NCBI RefSeq assembly: GCF_015560805.1
Contig: NZ_JADMSO010000013.1
Coordinates: 1-64,000, forward strand
DNA: 64,000 nt
Direction: 5' to 3'
Source of the DNA: Mediterraneibacter glycyrrhizinilyticus
GTDB lineage: Bacteria > Bacillota > Clostridia > Lachnospirales > Lachnospiraceae
Of this stretch, positions 1 to 8,641 are shown piece after piece. The position numbers and the translations under genes are program-made. The notes below the pieces were generated by a model that had not been told where the DNA came from, did not search any database, and saw nothing but the letters and a program-made list of their open reading frames with translations. The stretch's first letter is position 1. The number at the start of each line of letters is the position of its first letter.

Positions 1-195
1 TCCTTGATCTATGACTATCATATACTATTTATTGAAAATGGTCATGTTTATTTTGTACTATTTATATTCTAACATCACCTGTATCATATCGGTGAGTTTG
101 CCGAGTTTCTGCACAAAAACGGTGCAGCCTGTGATCCGATCAGTAAAGAGCCGCAGGCAACAAAAGCACCGAAGCACAAAGACTATGAACGATAG
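1..195 (+). pseudogene. C-terminal fragment of an ICE protein with an in-frame stop
   Basis: Frame 1 is open from the window edge to a TAA at 70-72. The same frame then continues to a TAG at 193-195, encoding a tail with the stretch HHLYHIGEFAEFL and a basic KAPKHKDYER ending. That tail resembles the C-terminal part of the large unknown-function proteins that sit upstream of the helicase in Tn1549-like elements. Both halves keep one frame, so a single nonsense change (TAA where a tyrosine codon would fit) would explain the break. No ribosome site is visible before the second half. The start lies outside the window. Family naming is from memory and the function is unknown. Confidence 0.4.
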
Positions 196-208
196 GAGGG
201 ATGGGACA

Positions 209-418
209 ATGGCAGTCAACCAGAAAGCGGTAAAGGTTTTGAATAAAGTCTTTGAAGCAGGCTTTGCAGATGAAAAGGCAATCGCTTCTATGACAATGGA
301 CGATATTCTTTCCATGCAGGGCATTACGGTGGCAGATATTACCCTGATCAACGACCTGCAAAAGAGTATCAAATCGAACAAGGTCATTTCCTTTCTTGGT
401 GGTGGTATGAATGAGTGA
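209..418 (+). CDS. Small conserved ICE protein, function unknown
   Basis: A 69-residue protein beginning MAVNQKAVKVLNK. I chose this ATG over upstream in-frame starts because AGGAGGG at 194-200 lies 8 bases before it. It is predicted mostly helical, with no membrane segment and no cysteines. It follows the fragment ending at 195, and its stop overlaps the start of the next gene (ATG at 411), so translation is probably coupled. Small genes in this position are typical of Tn1549-like elements just before the giant helicase gene. I do not recognise a function. The MTMDDILSMQGIT segment could be a small helical protein-interaction module, but that is a guess. Confidence 0.6.
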   Translation: MAVNQKAVKVLNKVFEAGFADEKAIASMTMDDILSMQGITVADITLINDLQKSIKSNKVISFLGGGMNE

Positions 419-635
419 AAAAAGAATGATCCATTTCAAAAATGAAGAAAACGGGATTGAAGTTTCTGTTCCAGACGGAGGTATGCTTCGGCTGTTTTCT
501 GAAAACGGGGATGCACAATGTGTCCTTTGCCGCTATGTAGATGAAAACCACACAGAGATTGACGGTGTTCTGTATGACACCAAAGACTTTATCAGACGAA
601 TGAAACACAATAAAATCAGTTACGCTCCTGCCTGA
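411..635 (+). CDS. Small conserved ICE protein, function unknown
   Basis: A 74-residue protein (MSEKRMIHFKNEENG) whose start overlaps the end of the preceding gene by 8 bases. It is rich in acidic residues and beta-prone segments (GIEVSVPDGGMLRLFSENG) and ends RRMKHNKISYAPA. It has two cysteines in VLCRYV and AQCVLC but no zinc-ribbon spacing. It sits 34 bases before the giant helicase and probably shares its transcript. Position and size match conserved accessory ORFs of Tn1549-like conjugative elements. No catalytic motif is visible and I do not assign a function. Confidence 0.6.
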   Translation: MSEKRMIHFKNEENGIEVSVPDGGMLRLFSENGDAQCVLCRYVDENHTEIDGVLYDTKDFIRRMKHNKISYAPA

Positions 636-669
636 TCGCAGGGGCAGATAACAAGGAGGTGTAAAGAAA

Positions 670-3600
670 ATGGCTGCAAAGTATCAGCTAATCACGGAGC
701 TGTATCGGCGTACAGGCGTGTCGGTTGCGAAAAGTCCGCAGGCGTGGCAGAGTTTTCTGTCCTCTGCCTGCCGCAACTATAAGTGCCGCTTTGACGAACA
801 GCTCTTAATCTATGCTCAACGCCCCGATGCCGTAGCTGTGGCAGAGCTTGGCACTTGGAATAAACTCTTTAAGCGGTGGGTAAATAAAGACAGCAAAGGG
901 ATTGCCGTGTTCGACCCAAAAGGTCGTAGGAACACGCTGAAATACTACTTTGATATATCCGATACCCACGAGGGTTATTATGGAAGTCGTCCTGTTCCGA
1001 TCTGGCAGATGGATGAGCGATATGAGCAGGCAGTAAAGGAAAGGCTTTCTGACCGTTTCGGAGAGATTGAAGAAACAGACTTGGCGGAAACACTTTTTAA
1101 GACTGCTGAGAACGCTGTGGAGGACAATCTTCCCGATTACCTGTCACAGCTCAAAAGCGTAACTCAAGACAGTTTTTTAGAGGGACTGGATGAATACAAC
1201 ATTGAAGTGCTGTATAAGAGGCTTGCGGTCAACAGCGTGGCATTTATGCTGATGAGCCGCTGCGGTCTGGATGTAAAGGAATATTTTGACCGAGAAGATT
1301 TTGCCGACATTGTGAATTTCAATACGCCCCATACGATAAATGCAATCGGGATTGCCACGAGCGATATATCGGAGATGGCACTTCGGGAAATTTCCGCAGC
1401 TATCCGAAATGTGCAAATGGAAGCAAGAGGAGAAAACCGCACCTTTGCACCAAAGTCCCAATCCCGTTATGATGTAGGCAGAAAACAGCCCGAAAGGAGT
1501 GAAAATAATGAGCGAAATCACATACACAAGGCAGGGGGATTATCTTATTCCCGACCTAACATTACCGACAGAGCCAGAGCTTCCGCTTGGCAGATACGCT
1601 ATGATGCACAGGGAGTATCTGGAGCAGCACAAGAGAGTGACCTATCTGAACCTGCTGACAGAGGGGATGCTAAATCAGCATCTTTACGAGGTGGAACAGA
1701 CGGCACTCAAACGGTTGGAGCTTCTGACGAAGCAGCTCTCAATGGAGCAGGGCGTGACGGAGGAACTGAAGGAAAAAGCCCCGATGCAGTGGGTAGGATT
1801 GATGAACAACATCCGCAGCCAAGCGGAGGAAGTCATCTTGACGGAACTGATTTACAGCTAAGCATTGCCAATGAGGAAGAAGTAAGTGCCAATCTTCCAA
1901 CGGTTGAACAGCAGATAGAAAAAATCACACAGGCAGAGGATGAAAAGTCCTCTGCTTTTGTCGTTTCACAGGAAGATATTGACTCTGTTTTGCAAATGGG
2001 CAGTAGTTATGATAAGAGCAAATACCGCATCTATCGTCAGCTTCAGAAAAATAGTGACAGCAAAACAAACATTGAATTTCTCAAAAAGGAATATGGTACA
2101 GGCGGCGGAACACACATTTTTCCAGACGGGACACAGGGCGGAAGATGGGCAGACAGTAAAGGAATCGCCATTGAAAAACAGGGTTCTTATACTGATCCAG
2201 ACCTGCGATTATCTTGGTCGAAGGTGGAAAAACGCCTGCGTGAGCTTATCAAGAATGACCGCTATTTAAACCCAAAAGAGAAAGACCATTATGCGGACTA
2301 TCTGGAACAGGTATCTGCACCGCAGTATGAAATCGACACCCAGAGAAAACTTGTAAGACAACGGTTTATCCAGTCTAAGCAGGCACTTTCCCCTGCTGAC
2401 AAACGGGACAGCCTTGCCCTGCGTCTGTCTGATTTTATCCGTGATTTGGACGGTTATGAAAAAGAGCTTTTGTCGCAGGTAAATCGTACCGACCTTGCCA
2501 ATATAAATGACAGGCAGATGGAGGAACAGCTTTCTGATCCTGCGACGGTGCAACAGCTTCTTGATTTTCTGGCTTTGGTACAAGGTAAAACGAGCGACAC
2601 TTACAGCCGCAGTAATGCGTGGTATTTTTCCAAAGAACTGACGGAGCTGCATCCAATGCACTACCTCTGTCACGAGGGCGATGTGGTGTATCTGGGGGCA
2701 GACAAATATGAAGTGCAGTCGGTGACTGAGGATAGGGTGACTTTGCAGAATGTGCAGTTCCCGATTTTGATGCAGGCGTACAATCATACGAAACTAAGCG
2801 AACTTCTGAACAAAAACCCTGCTAATGACCATCTCAAAGTCGTAGTAACCGACAGGCAGAAATCAGAAACACTCACCGAGAAAAAGCCTGACAGCTTAGA
2901 ATTTTCTATCGGCTTTTCCGAACATCCCTGCTTTTATGCAGACGGATTAGGCGATGATATTGAGATCAGTTTTGCATTAGGAAATAAATTACTCGGTATT
3001 TTGGATGAGAAACAACACCGTGAAAGGCAGGATGAGAGTAAAAAAGTCGGGTGGTATAAAAAAACTGACTTTCAGATAAACGCAGTAATCAATGGAGAAA
3101 ACTTCCGATATGATGGGCGATTTGACATCGGTGACGGTGAGGGCGATTTAATTGCTCATTTGAAAAACCATTATGACTATTGCCTGTCGCCGAACTGTCC
3201 GTTTATCCCAGAGTGGAAAAAGCAGGGCGAGGATGCGTATCGGAAAAAGATGGAAAGCCTGCGGTGGGGGCGTGAGGTGTTTATTCCCTATTTGGAACAG
3301 CACACCGAATTGTCGCAAGAAGATGAAATGCAGCTTGATGCATTTATGGCGTCTGAAAGTTATTGGTATAAAGAGAAAGAAGAACTATTAGAGCAGGCTA
3401 AAAAATTCATTGATGACTATGCCTATAAAAAATATGGTCAATCTGATAGGGTGGATTATTCTGACCTGTCAAAAATAGAGATTGCGACGGCTACTACTGA
3501 GGATGGTCAGCGTAAGTTTATGGTTATGCTCGATCTTGAGAACTACCGTATGAAATTTTATGAGAATGGTAAATGCACGGATTATACAGAGTATCTTAGC

Positions 3601-6600
3601 CTTGCTGATATGATAGCAGCCGACATTTCTCATTCAGATTTTGAAAGTTTCGTGTTAGAACGGGCTGAAAAATATAATCAACTTTATCGTGAGGAAAAGA
3701 CCGAAGCAGTACCAAAAGATACGGATAGATTAAACGCAAGAGAACTGGAAAGCTCAAGGGAACAGTTGAGTGAGCCAATAGAGGATGACTTTATCGGCAG
3801 GGAAATTGTTCTTGATAACCGCCGCTATGTGATCGAGCGTATCAGCGAAATCAGCGGTGATGTGTCAATGCGGGATGTGACTTTCCAAAATCAAGCAGGT
3901 ATTCCGATAAACCGTGTGGAGAAAATTGGTTATATCCGCAGCCTTTTGGAACGGGAAGTATTACCACCCGAAAAAGAAAATGTAGATGTTCCTGTTCCGT
4001 CTGATGACCGTCGAAACTTCCGTATTACGGATGATGCTTTAGGCGTGGGCGGTGCAAAGGAGAAATTCAGAAACAACATCGCAGCGATCCAGACACTTCA
4101 CGAGCTTGAGATTGAAAACCGCCTTGCAACGCCAGAGGAACAGGAAATTCTCTCAAAGTATGTCGGCTGGGGAGGTCTGTCACAGGCATTTGATGAAAAT
4201 AATGCAGCGTGGGCAGATGAGTTTATAGAGCTTTATGAGAACCTCTCCCCAGAGGAATATCGTGCGGCAATGGAATCGACACTTACTGCCTTTTATACTC
4301 CGCCCGTGGTAATCAAGGCGATGTATGAGGTGCTTGACCGTCTGGGCTATGAGAAAGGAAATATGTTAGAGCCGTCTTGTGGCACAGGAAACTTCTTTGG
4401 TCTGATCCCTGAAAAGATGGCAGGATCAAAGCTCTATGGCGTGGAGCTTGATGATCTGACTGGCAGGATTGCAAAGCAGCTTTACCAGAAAGCCACCATC
4501 GCCGTACAGGGGTTTGAAGATACCAAACTGCCAGACGATCATTTTGATGTGGTGCTTGGCAATGTACCTTTTGGAGATTTTCGGGTCAACGACAGCCGCT
4601 ACGAACAGCAGAAATTCCTTATCCACGACTATTTCTTTGCAAAAGCCCTTGATAAAGTAAAAGCAGGCGGCGTTGTAATGCTCCTTACCTCAAAAGGCAC
4701 AATGGATAAGGCAAGTCCCGAAGTACGAAAATATATCGCCCAGAGAGCCGAGCTTTTAGGGGCGATACGGCTTCCAGACAACACCTTCAAAGCCAATGCG
4801 GGAACGGAAGTTACAAGTGACATTCTGATCTTAAAAAAGCGTGACCGAGTTATGGAGATAGAGCCAGAGTGGGTACACCTTGACACGGACGAGAATGGGA
4901 TCACAATGAACCGCTATTTTGTAGAGCATCCAGAGATGGTGCTTGGAACAATGCAGATGGAAAGCACCCGTTTCGGTATGGATACTGCCTGTAAAGCAGA
5001 TAAAGAACATTCCCTTTCCGAGCTTTTATCGGAAGCGGTGCAGCGTATCAATGGGGAAATCACAGCACAGGAAAATCAGATTGATGAAATCTCCGATGAA
5101 CAGGCAGAGAGTATTCCTGCCGACCCTTTGGTACGGAACTTTTCTTATACTTTAGTGGATGGCAAGGTTTACTTCCGAGAAAATGATGTGATGACCCCTG
5201 CCAAAGTATCTATGACTGCCGAAAACCGTATCAAGGGATTGGTGGAGATCAGGGACTCTGTCCGCAGGCTCATTGACTATCAGACCAACGATTACCCTGA
5301 TGAAGCGATACGAAAGGAGCAGGAACAGCTTAACCGCTTGTATGATACCTTTACGGGGAAGTACGGGCTTATCAATAACCGAGGGAATTATCTTGCCTTT
5401 GCATCCGATGAAAGCTATTTTCTGTTATGTTCCCTTGAAGTGCTTGACGATGATGGGAAATTTAAGCGGAAAGCGGATATGTTCACGAAACGGACGATCA
5501 AACCGCACCGTACTGCAACTTCTGTGGAAACCGCAAGCGAAGCCCTTGCCCTTTCTATTGGAGAAAAAGCCTGTGTTGATTTAGGTTATATGGAACAGCT
5601 TACAGGGAAAACACAGGAGGAACTGATTGCAGATTTGCAGGGCGTTATCTTTCGTGTACCCAATGCCGAGCCTGCCCGTTATGTGACTGCGGATGAGTAC
5701 CTTTCTGGAAATGTAAGGGAAAAGCTGACGGTTGCAGAAATTGCGGCAAAGCAAGACCCGTCGCTGTCTGTCAATGTGGAAGCCTTAAAACAGGTTATTC
5801 CCAAAGACCTGCCTGCCAGTGAAATCGCTGTGCGTCTTGGTACGACTTGGATACCGCAGGAGGATATTCAGCAATTTGTGATGGAACTTTTAACCCCGTC
5901 ACAACACGCAAGAGGCAGGATCAAAGTCCGCTATACACCATATAATGGCGATTGGTTTATCGAAAATAAAACTTCCGATTACGGGAATGTCAAGGCGGAC
6001 AGCACTTACGGTACGAAAAGAGCTTCCGCCTATCGTATTATCGAGGACACGCTGAATCTGAAAGATACCCGTATTTTTGATTATGTGTATGATGAACACG
6101 GAAACAAAAAAGCGGTGTTCAATCATAAGGAAACCACAGCGGCACAGGCAAAGCAGGAAGTGATTAAACAGGCGTTTCAGGATTGGATATGGAAAGACCC
6201 TGAGCGAAGAAACCGCCTTGTCCGTTACTATAACGACACTTTCAACAGTATCCGTACCCGTGAGTATGATGGAAGCCATATCACTTTTGGCGGGATTAGT
6301 CCAGAAATTCAGTTAAGACCGCATCAAGTGAACGCTATTGCCCATATCCTTTATGGAGGGAATACACTTCTTGCCCATAAGGTAGGTGCAGGCAAGACCT
6401 TTGAAATGGTCGCTGCCGCACAGGAGAGCAAGCGTCTGGGACTGTGCAATAAGTCCATGTTTGTTGTGCCAAATCACTTAGTCGGACAATGGGCGTCTGA
6501 GTATTTAAGGCTGTATCCCTCTGCCAATATCCTTGTGACAACGAAACAGGACTTTGAAACAGCGAACCGAAAAAAGTTCTGTTCCCGTATTGCCACAGGC

Positions 6601-7920
6601 GATTATGATGCGGTCATCATCGGACATTCCCAGTTTGAAAAAATTCAGATGAGCGTGGAAAGGCAGTACGAGCAGCTTCAGAAACAGCTTGACGATATTG
6701 AGCGTGGGATTGAAGATGTGCAGAAATCAAATGGCGAGCAGTTCACAGTCAAACAGCTCATGAAAACAAGGAAAGCCATTGAGCAGAAGCTCAAAAAACT
6801 CAACGATACCAAACGAAAGGACAATGTGATTGACTTTGAGCAGTTAGGCGTTGACAGGCTTTTTATTGACGAGAGCCATTTTTACAAAAACCTCTACCTC
6901 TATACCAAGATGCGAAATGTGGGCGGTATTGCCCAGACCGAAGCCCAGAAAAGCTCTGACCTCTTTATGAAGTGCCGCTATCTGGATGAAATCACAGGCA
7001 ACCGTGGCACGATTTTCGCTACGGGAACACCGATCAGTAACTCAATGGTCGAGATGTACTCCGTGCAGAGATACTTGCAGTATGATACACTTGTAAGGAA
7101 CGGTTTGCAGCATTTTGACAGTTGGGCGTCCACTTTTGGTGAAACCATCACAGCATTAGAGCTTGCCCCTGAAGGGACAAACTACCGAGCAAAGACAAGG
7201 TTTGCGAAATTCTATAACCTGCCAGAGCTGATGTTAATGTTTCGAGAAGTAGCTGATATTCAGACTGCCGATATGTTAAAACTCCCTGTGCCAAAGGTCA
7301 ACTATCACAATATCAAGACCAAGCCAAGTGAGATACAGATAGAAATGGTAGCTTCTCTTGCTAAGCGGGCAGAAAAGATAAGGGCAAGGCTTGTTGAGCC
7401 GCAGGTCGATAATATGCTGAAAGTGACCAATGACGGACGAAAACTTGCCCTTGACCAGAGAATGATTGACCCGATGCTGCCTGACGACCCAGAAAGCAAG
7501 GTCAACACCTGTATCGACAATGTGCATCGCATTTGGGAGGAATACGCTGACACAAAGGCGGCACAGCTTATATTTTGCGACCTTTCCACGCCGAAGAATG
7601 ATGGCTCATTTAATGTTTATGATGATATACGGGAGAAACTGATCCGCCGTGGCGTTCCTGCTGAGCAGATACGCTTTATCCATGAAGCGACTACCGATGT
7701 GCAGAAAAAAGAGTTATTTGCGAAGGTCAGAAGCGGCGAGGTGCGTATTTTGTTAGGCTCTACCCAGAAGATGGGGGCAGGTACGAATGTGCAGGACAGG
7801 CTTGTGGCACTCCATAATTTAGATTGCCCGTGGCGACCAAGCGATGTAGGACGGATTTTGCGGACATTCAAAATAAAAAAGAATGTGGAGGTAACAGACA
7901 ATGGCAAAGACAATTTTTGA
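670..7920 (+). CDS. Giant SNF2-type helicase / adenine-specific DNA methylase of the ICE, C-terminally truncated
   Basis: A 2416-residue protein of the Tn1549-type helicase/methylase family, thought to act on element DNA. An N-terminal region (1-250) of unknown function is followed by a Ser/Gly/Asp-rich low-complexity stretch (about 280-400) that coincides with a nested tnpV frame. A methylase domain has EPSCGTGNF near 1233 and NVPF (the NPPF motif IV) at 1298. A SNF2 helicase has Walker A VGAGKT ending at Thr1910 and the DEAH-like box DESH at 2067-2070. The helicase C lobe runs to DCPWRPSD (ending 2392), where family members continue with the QRxGRxxR motif VI and several hundred more residues. 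Here only 24 unrelated-looking residues follow before the stop, which overlaps the next tnpV. I infer a deletion. Residual methylase activity is possible; helicase activity is doubtful. The start has GGAGGTG at 656-662. Confidence 0.85.
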   Translation: MAAKYQLITELYRRTGVSVAKSPQAWQSFLSSACRNYKCRFDEQLLIYAQRPDAVAVAELGTWNKLFKRWVNKDSKGIAVFDPKGRRNTLKYYFDISDTHEGYYGSRPVPIWQMDERYEQAVKERLSDRFGEIEETDLAETLFKTAENAVEDNLPDYLSQLKSVTQDSFLEGLDEYNIEVLYKRLAVNSVAFMLMSRCGLDVKEYFDREDFADIVNFNTPHTINAIGIATSDISEMALREISAAIRNVQMEARGENRTFAPKSQSRYDVGRKQPERSENNERNHIHKAGGLSYSRPNITDRARASAWQIRYDAQGVSGAAQESDLSEPADRGDAKSASLRGGTDGTQTVGASDEAALNGAGRDGGTEGKSPDAVGRIDEQHPQPSGGSHLDGTDLQLSIANEEEVSANLPTVEQQIEKITQAEDEKSSAFVVSQEDIDSVLQMGSSYDKSKYRIYRQLQKNSDSKTNIEFLKKEYGTGGGTHIFPDGTQGGRWADSKGIAIEKQGSYTDPDLRLSWSKVEKRLRELIKNDRYLNPKEKDHYADYLEQVSAPQYEIDTQRKLVRQRFIQSKQALSPADKRDSLALRLSDFIRDLDGYEKELLSQVNRTDLANINDRQMEEQLSDPATVQQLLDFLALVQGKTSDTYSRSNAWYFSKELTELHPMHYLCHEGDVVYLGADKYEVQSVTEDRVTLQNVQFPILMQAYNHTKLSELLNKNPANDHLKVVVTDRQKSETLTEKKPDSLEFSIGFSEHPCFYADGLGDDIEISFALGNKLLGILDEKQHRERQDESKKVGWYKKTDFQINAVINGENFRYDGRFDIGDGEGDLIAHLKNHYDYCLSPNCPFIPEWKKQGEDAYRKKMESLRWGREVFIPYLEQHTELSQEDEMQLDAFMASESYWYKEKEELLEQAKKFIDDYAYKKYGQSDRVDYSDLSKIEIATATTEDGQRKFMVMLDLENYRMKFYENGKCTDYTEYLSLADMIAADISHSDFESFVLERAEKYNQLYREEKTEAVPKDTDRLNARELESSREQLSEPIEDDFIGREIVLDNRRYVIERISEISGDVSMRDVTFQNQAGIPINRVEKIGYIRSLLEREVLPPEKENVDVPVPSDDRRNFRITDDALGVGGAKEKFRNNIAAIQTLHELEIENRLATPEEQEILSKYVGWGGLSQAFDENNAAWADEFIELYENLSPEEYRAAMESTLTAFYTPPVVIKAMYEVLDRLGYEKGNMLEPSCGTGNFFGLIPEKMAGSKLYGVELDDLTGRIAKQLYQKATIAVQGFEDTKLPDDHFDVVLGNVPFGDFRVNDSRYEQQKFLIHDYFFAKALDKVKAGGVVMLLTSKGTMDKASPEVRKYIAQRAELLGAIRLPDNTFKANAGTEVTSDILILKKRDRVMEIEPEWVHLDTDENGITMNRYFVEHPEMVLGTMQMESTRFGMDTACKADKEHSLSELLSEAVQRINGEITAQENQIDEISDEQAESIPADPLVRNFSYTLVDGKVYFRENDVMTPAKVSMTAENRIKGLVEIRDSVRRLIDYQTNDYPDEAIRKEQEQLNRLYDTFTGKYGLINNRGNYLAFASDESYFLLCSLEVLDDDGKFKRKADMFTKRTIKPHRTATSVETASEALALSIGEKACVDLGYMEQLTGKTQEELIADLQGVIFRVPNAEPARYVTADEYLSGNVREKLTVAEIAAKQDPSLSVNVEALKQVIPKDLPASEIAVRLGTTWIPQEDIQQFVMELLTPSQHARGRIKVRYTPYNGDWFIENKTSDYGNVKADSTYGTKRASAYRIIEDTLNLKDTRIFDYVYDEHGNKKAVFNHKETTAAQAKQEVIKQAFQDWIWKDPERRNRLVRYYNDTFNSIRTREYDGSHITFGGISPEIQLRPHQVNAIAHILYGGNTLLAHKVGAGKTFEMVAAAQESKRLGLCNKSMFVVPNHLVGQWASEYLRLYPSANILVTTKQDFETANRKKFCSRIATGDYDAVIIGHSQFEKIQMSVERQYEQLQKQLDDIERGIEDVQKSNGEQFTVKQLMKTRKAIEQKLKKLNDTKRKDNVIDFEQLGVDRLFIDESHFYKNLYLYTKMRNVGGIAQTEAQKSSDLFMKCRYLDEITGNRGTIFATGTPISNSMVEMYSVQRYLQYDTLVRNGLQHFDSWASTFGETITALELAPEGTNYRAKTRFAKFYNLPELMLMFREVADIQTADMLKLPVPKVNYHNIKTKPSEIQIEMVASLAKRAEKIRARLVEPQVDNMLKVTNDGRKLALDQRMIDPMLPDDPESKVNTCIDNVHRIWEEYADTKAAQLIFCDLSTPKNDGSFNVYDDIREKLIRRGVPAEQIRFIHEATTDVQKKELFAKVRSGEVRILLGSTQKMGAGTNVQDRLVALHNLDCPWRPSDVGRILRTFKIKKNVEVTDNGKDNF
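1508..1861 (+). CDS. tnpV: TnpV-family protein nested out of frame inside the helicase gene
   Basis: A 117-residue protein (MSEITYTRQGDYLIPDLTL) read in a different frame wholly inside the helicase gene (helicase codons 280-397). It is a clear paralog of the stand-alone TnpV at 7901: both share RQGDYLIP, a YL..H..VTY.NLLT block, an L..QLS/GMKQ.QG.TE.LK segment and a WxGxxNNIR C-terminal block. It has its own ribosome site AAAGGAGTG at 1493-1501, 6 bases before the ATG. TnpV proteins are small mobile-element proteins of unknown role. The helicase frame across this region is low complexity, so tnpV is likely the ancestral frame and the helicase segment the overprinted one. Confidence 0.75.
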   Translation: MSEITYTRQGDYLIPDLTLPTEPELPLGRYAMMHREYLEQHKRVTYLNLLTEGMLNQHLYEVEQTALKRLELLTKQLSMEQGVTEELKEKAPMQWVGLMNNIRSQAEEVILTELIYS

Positions 7921-8275
7921 GGAAATGGGCGGCAAATATCAAAGGCAAGGCGATTACTTAATACCGTGTTTGACTGTACCCGCCGAAGAAGAACAGCCGA
8001 TAGGCATCTGGGGACAGCGGCATTTGGATTATCTGAAGCATCACTGTAAAGTTACATACACCAATCTTCTTACAAGCGGCAGACTTAACGCTTACCTTGC
8101 CGACATTGACAGACAGGCACAGGAACGCTTTGAAAGGCTCATAGAGGGTATGAAACAGGCACAGGGCATAACGGAACAGCTAAAGGCAGAAAACGCCTTA
8201 GAATGGACAGGATGCCTCAATAACATAAGGGCTTGTGCGAGGGAGATTGTGGAAAAGGAAATTATTTTTGCATAA
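7901..8275 (+). CDS. tnpV: TnpV-family mobile-element protein
   Basis: A 124-residue TnpV-type protein (MAKTIFEEMGGKYQRQGDYL). The ribosome site GGAGG at 7886-7890 lies 10 bases upstream. Its first 20 bases overlap the end of the truncated helicase frame in another phase. It aligns along its whole length with the nested protein at 1508-1861. The family is common in Clostridial conjugative elements, and its function has not been established as far as I know. It stands at the helicase breakpoint, and a strong terminator follows 10 bases after the stop, so the gene ends a transcription unit just before the tet(O) promoter. Confidence 0.75.
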   Translation: MAKTIFEEMGGKYQRQGDYLIPCLTVPAEEEQPIGIWGQRHLDYLKHHCKVTYTNLLTSGRLNAYLADIDRQAQERFERLIEGMKQAQGITEQLKAENALEWTGCLNNIRACAREIVEKEIIFA

Positions 8276-8285
8276 ACAGATGATT

Positions 8286-8314
8286 AGTGGCAGGGGGAAA
8301 TCCTGCCGCTTTTT
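8286..8314 (+). terminator. Rho-independent terminator after tnpV
   Basis: The stem GGCAGG/CCTGCC, extended by AGT/GCT with one G-T pair, has a 7-base loop and is followed by CTTTTTC. It separates the helicase/tnpV transcript from the tet(O) promoter 19 bases downstream. Confidence 0.75.
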
Positions 8315-8332
8315 CTGCTTTAGTTTGTCAGC

Positions 8333-8361
8333 TTGACAAATAAAGGGTTAAGGAATATAAT
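8333..8361 (+). promoter_or_regulatory. Consensus sigma-A promoter of tet(O)
   Basis: TTGACA at 8333-8338 and TATAAT at 8356-8361 are separated by exactly 17 bases, so both boxes match the consensus. Transcription would start near 8368, giving an untranslated leader of about 270 bases before tet(O). Confidence 0.85.
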
Positions 8362-8393
8362 TAGATTCAGTATTATACAAGGAGTTAATAAAT

Positions 8394-8417
8394 ATGCGGC
8401 AAGGTATTCTTAAATAA
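8394..8417 (+). CDS. tet(O) leader peptide (7 residues)
   Basis: A short ORF, ATG to TAA, encodes MRQGILK, with AAGGAG at 8379-8384 placed 9 bases upstream. Its coding bases (GTATTCTTAAA) are complementary to GTTTAAGAATAC at 8495-8506, so ribosome occupancy would decide whether that pairing forms. The arrangement matches the leader-peptide attenuation described for ribosomal-protection tet genes. This is inference from architecture. Confidence 0.6.
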   Translation: MRQGILK

Positions 8418-8604
8418 ACTGTCAATTTGATAGTGGGAACAAAAAGTAGCAGTCCCGTTTCACTTTTAATATGGGGCTTAGTTTTTTGTACCCAGTTTAA
8501 GAATACTTTTATCATGTAATTTTATATGCCCGAAAACATATAAGTGTTTTGGGGCTATTGGAGTTATTTACCCAGTGATAGGAGTATTTATCACTGGGTA
8601 TTTT
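8403..8604 (+). promoter_or_regulatory. tet(O): Transcription attenuator in the tet(O) leader
   Basis: Two nested foldings are visible. GGTATTCTTAAAtaaACTG (8403-8421) can pair with CAGTTTAAGAATAC (8493-8506). Further down, ACCCAGTGATA at 8570-8580 pairs perfectly with TATCACTGGGT at 8589-8599 and is followed by ATTTTTATG, a strong intrinsic terminator 38 bases before the tet(O) start. CCC and GGG tracts between them could form an alternative antiterminator. Translation slowed by tetracycline would be expected to let polymerase through. Confidence 0.6.
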
Positions 8605-8641
8605 TATGCCCTTTTTTGGGTGTTGATAGGAGGAAAATCAC

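Noticed and set aside
1940-2269. A 109-codon alternate frame inside the helicase gene, after nested tnpV
   Set aside because: Unlike the tnpV frame it has no ribosome site and no paralog; the helicase frame is conserved-looking here.
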